From Promethearchaeum sp. (GTDB taxonomy: Archaea; Asgardarchaeota; Lokiarchaeia; Sigyniarchaeales; Promethearchaeaceae), in the NCBI GenBank assembly GCA_030611625.1, contig JAUWPK010000055.1, positions 1-12,195 of the forward strand: a DNA stretch of 12,195 nucleotides. Direction: 5' to 3'. A program made the translations under genes and the position numbers. Positions 1 to 4,430 of this stretch are shown piece after piece. The notes below the pieces were generated by a model that made no database searches, had not been told where the DNA came from, and saw only the letters and a list, made by a program, of their open reading frames with translations. Each line of letters begins with the position of its first letter. The first letter of the stretch is position 1.

Positions 1-419
1 TTCAAGATAAAATCGTAATTATTTACTGGGATCATATCACTTAGAAAGATTAATGCATCATTTGGGCTTAGTTTTCCGGGAACATCATCAGTTGTATCAT
101 ACCATTCTCGAGATAGGAGAATTGCATGACCCAAACCTGAAAAATAAGGAATGTCTCCATTATAACCCCTTGGTATCTGTTCGATAAAAGAAGGATTGAA
201 TTGATTGGAATAATTTTCTTCAACATATTGCTGAATCTGCTGTTTTTTATAACCTGTAATCAAAGCGATAGGTGTTTTATCCGGTAATGACGATCCTATC
301 TTCCTTAAAATATGATCAACACCTCTAGATCCAGCAATTTGTACGAACCCTTTTGGTTTTGTGCTAGTGAATGGTCTTAACCTAAGTCCGACACCAGCTA
401 TTGGTAACACAAGTTTCAT
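1..419 (-). CDS. Sugar-phosphate nucleotidylyltransferase, N-terminal part (cut by window edge)
   Basis: My translation from the ATG at 419-417 runs to the window edge (139 codons seen; the C-terminal part is missing). It starts MKLVLPIAGVGLRLRPFT and continues with PKGFVQIAG. This is the nucleotide-binding signature of the NTP-transferase family (GxGxRLRPxT followed by PK), which joins a sugar 1-phosphate to an NTP to make NDP-sugars in the cytoplasm. Further on, SGLGHAI matches the GLGHA motif typical of GalU/RfbA-like enzymes. FLSDMI sits where the metal-binding [GS]D motif is expected, with Ser in place of the more common Gly before the Asp. Which sugar or nucleotide is used cannot be told from this half. 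It is divergent from the membrane-protein gene and outside the redox operon. Family assignment is fairly sure; substrate is unknown. Confidence 0.8.
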   Translation of the reverse strand, partial: MKLVLPIAGVGLRLRPFTSTKPKGFVQIAGSRGVDHILRKIGSSLPDKTPIALITGYKKQQIQQYVEENYSNQFNPSFIEQIPRGYNGDIPYFSGLGHAILLSREWYDTTDDVPGKLSPNDALIFLSDMIPVNNYDFIL

Positions 420-528
420 TTCTTATCAGTGAATTCATAAATACTGCAAAATTTTTTAATTCTCTTCTGTAGAACTTTTATTCTATCTTACTAAAATATT
501 ATTAAATTATTTATTTACGTGATTTTAC
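420..528. promoter_or_regulatory. Divergent promoter region
   Basis: This is the only gap between the two divergent genes, so it must hold both promoters. It is very AT-rich. On the plus strand an A/T block at about 501-517 (attaaattatttattta) lies 12-28 bases before the ATG at 529, a position that would give a nearly leaderless transcript in an archaeon. On the minus strand, AT-rich blocks at about 452-465 and 436-443 could serve the nucleotidylyltransferase. No operator-like inverted repeat stands out. The exact TATA and start sites are inferred, not proven. Confidence 0.4.
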
Positions 529-1629
529 ATGGTTGATTTTAAAATAAAAATAGGAAAAAAGCGTATTCGTATTAGAAATTTAGAAATTTTTACATTTGTG
601 ATGCTAGCTTCATTATTTATATTAGCTGCATTTATTCAAGAAGATACTTTGATTTATATCTGGATTGAGTCTTTATCAAAGAACTGGCATGATGTAGCTG
701 TCAATTCTACATCAGCGCTTTGGACAGCATTTATTTTTGCGACTTTCGGAAACACTAGTGTACTTATAGTTTTCCCATATATACTGATAGTATACGATAT
801 TGCTCAAGTTTATGATAATTGGATACTTTTAGGAATTGTCTCTGGTTTGGGGGCAGCCATTGGAGAAATTACAAGTTATATTATTGGAAGGATAATTGGA
901 TCCTCAAATAAAATGAAAGGATCTGAAATGGGCGAAAAATTCCATAGAATTAAGTTAAAATTCGAAGAAAAACCAGCATCTATTCCAATTACAGTTTTTC
1001 TTTTCGCTTTAACACCCCTCCCTGATGATGCAATATTAGTTCCCTTGGGAATGATGAAATATCCATATTGGAAATCAATTCCTCCTTGCACTTTAGGAAA
1101 AACTTTATTATGTACGTTTATGGCTTGGCTTGGTTTCTGGGTTGGAGACAATGTAAGAGCTCTTAATAATTTAATTGATGATAATTGGTATTTATATCCT
1201 CTAAAACTTATGATTCCATCAAAAAGTGTTAATCCTTCATCAGATATCATTCAATTTTCATTTGTTTTTATTATTATTTATATAATGATGAGACTTGACT
1301 TTGACAAAATTTCAATGAAAAGAAGTAAAGATAGGAAGCAATTTCAAAATTACTTATTAGAAGGAGCCAATATTGAAATTAGTGAATTAATTGAAGATTA
1401 TAAGGTAGTCAATGTCGAGGGTTTCAAAGATTTTATTCGGGAAATTGCTGAGAAATACGTAAATATCGTAATTAGAGATAATTTGCTTCATCTAGATGCC
1501 ATTTCAGATCAACACTTAGCATACGATCAAAGCATGGATTTTATTTCTTATTTTTATACAACAGATAAAGATAAAGAAGAAAAGGAGAAAAAACAGGAAA
1601 ATAAAGATAAGGAAGATATCGAAAATTAA
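529..1629 (+). CDS. VTT/DedA-like membrane protein with a charged cytoplasmic C-terminal tail
   Basis: The 366-residue protein has about six hydrophobic segments (roughly residues 19-36, 62-88, 98-122, 152-175, 187-206 and 238-255). The core resembles the VTT (DedA/SNARE-associated) family: GLGAAIGEITSYIIGR at 106-121 matches the family's G..G.....Y..GR..G motif, and FALTPLPDDAILVPLG at 159-174 matches the second re-entrant motif with its conserved proline and acidic pair. Family members move or scramble lipids across membranes; the substrate here is unknown. After the last membrane segment comes a soluble region of about 90 residues, then a Lys/Glu/Asp-rich tail from about 345 to the end. 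The ATG at 529 follows an AT-rich stretch with no clear Shine-Dalgarno. The gene converges on the redox operon (17-base gap) and is probably unrelated to it. Confidence 0.7.
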   Translation: MVDFKIKIGKKRIRIRNLEIFTFVMLASLFILAAFIQEDTLIYIWIESLSKNWHDVAVNSTSALWTAFIFATFGNTSVLIVFPYILIVYDIAQVYDNWILLGIVSGLGAAIGEITSYIIGRIIGSSNKMKGSEMGEKFHRIKLKFEEKPASIPITVFLFALTPLPDDAILVPLGMMKYPYWKSIPPCTLGKTLLCTFMAWLGFWVGDNVRALNNLIDDNWYLYPLKLMIPSKSVNPSSDIIQFSFVFIIIYIMMRLDFDKISMKRSKDRKQFQNYLLEGANIEISELIEDYKVVNVEGFKDFIREIAEKYVNIVIRDNLLHLDAISDQHLAYDQSMDFISYFYTTDKDKEEKEKKQENKDKEDIEN

Positions 1630-1646
1630 AAATAAATTTAAAGATA
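1615..1646 (-). terminator. Possible T-rich terminator after the second FrhB/GltD copy
   Basis: Read on the minus strand, the bases just past the stop at 1647 are T-rich in short runs (3-5 Ts) and overlap the 3' end of the convergent gene. Archaeal termination often uses such T-rich stretches. There is no long uninterrupted T tract, so this is only a weak candidate. Confidence 0.3.
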
Positions 1647-3566
1647 TCATTCTTCAATATAAGGAGAGAAAATTGGCTCTTCGTCACCTACAACCATTGA
1701 TAATTTTCTCATTTGGGCTAATCTTAAAGTATGGTATCTAATATCTTTAATTTTTAATCCTAAATCATCCTTAAGTTGACTAATAGTTGATGACCCATTT
1801 TTCAAAATATTAGATAATATCATTTCACGGATTGATTTTGGATGATCAATTATTTTACGTTTCAATTTGGTTTTGATTTTTTCGTCTAAAAGATCTCGTG
1901 AAACGGATTTAGAAGATAGGTTCTCGGATTTAATTAAATTTTTGAGAATCTCGTTACCTGAATCTGTCCAAGCTATTAAAGTTTTATACCCCTCTTTTGA
2001 CCCAACATCTCCAATTGCAATATCGGACTTTACTGCAGCAAAATCTTGACAATTAAGACAGTAATTATTGCAACCTAAACAACGTCCTGATTCTGTATGT
2101 GAATATTCTGATGAAAATACACATTCTATTTCTTTAGTACTTAAATAGAGCTCAATTTCATTCAATGGTGCAGGCTCTGGGTAGGCATCAGGTGTGAAAA
2201 ATTTTCCATCAGAATACATTCTTTCTTGAAGATATCTACCTTCTTTCAAATCTTTACCTTGTAAGTACCTGTCAATTGAAATTGCGGCTTGATGACCATG
2301 AGCTACAGCAGAAATCGCAACATTTTTACTCCGAGCGACCATATCTCCTCCAGAAAAGACATCGGGGATCGAAGTTTGAAGGGTAAGTTCATCTATTTTG
2401 AGTTTTCCCCGTTTCTTGATAAGGCTCCCGTCGCTCGCTGCGTAAATTTCAGAGTATTCAACACCCTGCCCAATGGCAACAACGACATGATGTTTCTCAA
2501 TTTCATATTCTGAACATGCAATTTCTTGTGGTTTACTTCTTCCACTCTCGTCTGCATCGCATAATTCCATTTCAATGACTTCTGAACCTTTAAGGTTTTG
2601 ATTTTCATCAGGTATAAAACCAGTTGGATTTCGTAAGAAAAGAAATTCTATCCCTTCTCGCTTAGAGTGTTCATAATCTTCTCTACGAGCAGGTAATTCA
2701 TTTTCACTCCTTCGATAAATAACCATTACTTTTTTAGCACCCATACGTAAGGCTGTTTGAGCAGCATCTAAAGCTACAGACCCTCCTCCAATTATACCTA
2801 CTACTTTATCTTTAAATTCTTGTGCTTCTTTTATACTATATTTCCATTTTTGGACAAATTCTAATGCTGTATGAACATTATTTAATTCTTCTCCTGGAAT
2901 TCCTAATTTATAAGGCTCATATTGACCGATTGCAAGGAATATGGCTTCAAAACCTTCTTTTCTTAAATCCTCAAATGTGAATTCTTCATTAACTGATTTA
3001 TTGGTGATGATTTTAACTCCAGCGCGTTTAATAAATTCAATATCATGATCGATGACATTATCAGGTAATCTGAATTGGGGTATTCCTAAACGTAACATTC
3101 CACCAATTTTATCAGATTTTTCAAAAATAGTTGGTTGGTATCCCTTTTTTGCCAAGTAATATGCAGCACTGAGTCCTGCTGGGCCAGATCCTATAATTGC
3201 AACTTTTTTAGCATCTGCTGAAAATTCGTTGATTTCCTTATCTAATCCTTTTTTAATCTCCCATTCGGTAACGTATTTCTTCAATTCCCTGATGGCAATC
3301 GGATTTCCTGATGAAATTAAAGTGCATTCATTCTCACATTCATGAGTACAAATTCTCCCACATATTGAAGGAAGGGGGTTTTTTTGTCGAATCAAATCAA
3401 TGGCTTCTTGATATTTTCCATTTTTGATCAGTCTAATATAACCCGAAGCATCAACACCCGCAGGACAAGTACTTGTACAAGGTGAAACAATTCTTCCATG
3501 GTTGAATTGGGTATTAGGAATATTTAGGTCACAAAAGGTCCCAATTTTTATGATATTTCCGCTCAT
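1647..3566 (-). CDS. GltD-like NADPH oxidoreductase with FrhB C-terminal segment and winged helix; 3' part of a frameshifted gene
   Basis: The 639-residue frame from ATG 3566 starts with a GltD-type Fe-S domain: CTSTCPAGVD (C30, C34) and CGRICTHECENEC (C69, C73, C77, C81). The FAD Rossmann motif IIGSGPAGLSAAYYLAKKG is at 124-142. The NADPH motif GIIGGGSVALDAA at 257-269 is followed by YRRS at 284-287, the arginine pair that normally holds the NADPH 2'-phosphate. The FAD loop is GGDMV (406-410). Next come CLGCNNYCLNC (C496-C506) and DFAAVKSDIAIGDVGS, which resembles the end of FrhB rather than GltD. A winged-helix-like domain fills about 575-639. The ATG is probably not the original start: the same frame stays open upstream to 3656 and encodes FrhB-like residues (GTPCEISGAEH), then meets the neighbour at 3653-4090 across a frame break. 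The GltD part looks functional by motif; whether the protein is made is uncertain. Confidence 0.8.
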   Translation of the reverse strand: MSGNIIKIGTFCDLNIPNTQFNHGRIVSPCTSTCPAGVDASGYIRLIKNGKYQEAIDLIRQKNPLPSICGRICTHECENECTLISSGNPIAIRELKKYVTEWEIKKGLDKEINEFSADAKKVAIIGSGPAGLSAAYYLAKKGYQPTIFEKSDKIGGMLRLGIPQFRLPDNVIDHDIEFIKRAGVKIITNKSVNEEFTFEDLRKEGFEAIFLAIGQYEPYKLGIPGEELNNVHTALEFVQKWKYSIKEAQEFKDKVVGIIGGGSVALDAAQTALRMGAKKVMVIYRRSENELPARREDYEHSKREGIEFLFLRNPTGFIPDENQNLKGSEVIEMELCDADESGRSKPQEIACSEYEIEKHHVVVAIGQGVEYSEIYAASDGSLIKKRGKLKIDELTLQTSIPDVFSGGDMVARSKNVAISAVAHGHQAAISIDRYLQGKDLKEGRYLQERMYSDGKFFTPDAYPEPAPLNEIELYLSTKEIECVFSSEYSHTESGRCLGCNNYCLNCQDFAAVKSDIAIGDVGSKEGYKTLIAWTDSGNEILKNLIKSENLSSKSVSRDLLDEKIKTKLKRKIIDHPKSIREMILSNILKNGSSTISQLKDDLGLKIKDIRYHTLRLAQMRKLSMVVGDEEPIFSPYIEE

Positions 3567-3656
3567 TTGTTTTTCCTTAGAGATATGCTCAGCTCCAGAT
3601 ATTTCACAAGGGGTACCAAAAATAGCAATTGCTTCTTTAGAATTTTGAGTAATTAC
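3567..3656 (-). other. Coding remnant joining the two halves of the frameshifted FrhB/GltD copy
   Basis: These 30 codons lie in frame with, and directly upstream of, the ATG at 3566. They encode EAIAIFGTPCEISGAEH, which lines up with QIGIVGVPCEIRGAAQL (residues 159-175) of the intact copy at 4431-6890. This is the FrhB motif [VI]GTPC[EQ]I.G. The frame is closed by TGA at 3659-3657. The upstream half ends in another frame with TAA at 3655-3653. Joining the frames needs a one-base change between about 3658 and 3653 (for example reading GAG GTA ATT). There is no start codon at the head of this segment, which argues against a natural second cistron beginning here. Confidence 0.75.
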
Positions 3657-4090
3657 TCATATTCTTCCATTAATTTCAGTAAAATCTCCGAACGCCCATG
3701 AACAATATCCTTAATTTCATTAGCATCATCTTCAGAATATGAAGATATTGATTGGACTTTTTTATCAATATTCTCCGCTTTTATCAAGCGGGTTATCTTT
3801 TTAGAGTTAAAAAGATATTTTGAGAGAGTCGCAGTGATCGGTTCATTTTCTTTTTGCTTAATAGAGTAAATAGCTTTTGGTTCAGTAGGGATAATAATTT
3901 GCTGGTTTGCTTGAGGACAAGATGCATAACATTTCCCACAGCTTTCTCCTGTTTTTTCTAATACACATTGTCCAGTTAATTCAGGTTTAGAATCTTTCAT
4001 TTCAATGCTTTTACATATTCCAGCACATAATCCACAACCCTGACATAATTGTTGATCAATGATTTCCGATGTTAGTAGTTGAAAACTCAT
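3653..4090 (-). pseudogene. N-terminal FrhB-like Fe-S half of the frameshifted FrhB/GltD copy
   Basis: The 145 residues align end to end with the start of the intact fusion at 4431-6890. Both begin M-x-F-x-LL-x-SEIID and carry CQGCGLCxGIC (C16, C19, C22, C26), a lone Cys at 42, and C-x2-C-x3-CPQ (C51, C54, C58). Together these could bind two [4Fe-4S] clusters. After that the copy has diverged: the FrhB motif ASGGFVT of the intact gene is replaced by NEPITAT, and YAGVAYGRSG has become IKDIVHGRSE. It then stops at TAA 3655 just where the FrhB homology carries on in another frame. It may be a decaying half-gene, a stand-alone ferredoxin-like protein, or the product of an assembly error. A TATA-like box and a weak GGAAGT lie upstream of ATG 4090. 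Confidence 0.7.
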
Positions 4091-4120
4091 AATAAGACTT
4101 CCATAATTGGATCAATTTAC

Positions 4121-4128
4121 TTTATAAA
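4121..4128 (-). promoter_or_regulatory. TATA-like box for the second FrhB/GltD copy
   Basis: The palindromic TTTATAAA is centred about 34 bases before the ATG at 4090, which would place a start about 25 bases downstream with a very short leader. It directly follows the oligo-T tract that ends the upstream operon. No purine-rich BRE can be seen because the upstream bases are all T, so the call is moderate. Confidence 0.45.
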
Positions 4129-4138
4129 AAAAAAAAAA
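4126..4138 (-). terminator. Oligo-T (T13) terminator after tusA
   Basis: Read on the minus strand there are 13 uninterrupted Ts, about 30 bases past the tusA stop. No strong hairpin precedes them. Long T runs alone are enough for archaeal RNA polymerase to stop. The position fits the end of the hdrC-to-tusA operon, and it separates that operon from the frameshifted copy. A run this long is also a place where assemblies miscount bases. Confidence 0.6.
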
Positions 4139-4168
4139 CTTAGTGAGATTTGAAAAATTATTGATTTT

Positions 4169-4405
4169 TTACTTCACACATTCAAAATAAATTTCCCAAA
4201 TTTCTTCATCTTCATCTTCTTCAACACCGAGTAACTTATGCTTTGTTTTAGCTAAGTCTCTTGGTACTGATTCACTTGCTGGCTTATAATCGGTTACTAC
4301 TTTAAGGATTTGGCCAGGCTTCATTTTTCCTAACTTCTTTTTGGTCTTTAGTGCAGGAACAGGACAGACAAGCCCTTGTGCATCTAATTCTTCGTCGTAG
4401 TTCAT
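4169..4405 (-). CDS. tusA: TusA/SirA-family sulfur carrier
   Basis: A 78-residue protein of the usual family length. It begins with LDAQGLVCPVPALKTKKKL, the TusA signature. C14 in the CPxP motif (C14-P15-V16-P17) is the residue that carries a persulfide in the family. MKPGQILKVVTD at 28-39 is the second conserved strand-turn. TusA proteins pass sulfane sulfur between partners, and in bacterial sulfur oxidisers they work with Hdr-like complexes. The gene begins 25 bases after the FrhB/GltD fusion, and a GTGAT sequence before the ATG may be a weak ribosome binding site after a run of 12 As. Its place as last gene of an hdr operon suggests a sulfur-handling partner of the complex, which is inference. 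The Asp/Glu-rich stretch at 62-68 is mildly unusual. Confidence 0.9.
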   Translation of the reverse strand: MNYDEELDAQGLVCPVPALKTKKKLGKMKPGQILKVVTDYKPASESVPRDLAKTKHKLLGVEEDEDEEIWEIYFECVK

Positions 4406-4430
4406 TTTTTATCACTTTTTTTTTTTTAAT

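Noticed and set aside
876..1250. Open frame on the minus strand inside the VTT membrane-protein gene
   Set aside because: It is antisense to a well-supported gene, has no ribosome binding site or recognisable motif, and reads as a shadow of the coding strand.
3650..3662. Programmed -1 frameshift or selenocysteine readthrough joining the two halves of the second fusion copy
   Set aside because: No slippery heptamer, stem-loop or pseudoknot is evident, and the TGA at 3659 lies in the frame that is not being read there. A mutation or an assembly error is simpler.
4126..4138. 13-A run as a mobile-element poly(A) tail or target-site feature
   Set aside because: There is no adjacent transposase, inverted repeat or target duplication; read on the coding strand it is an oligo-T terminator at an operon end.
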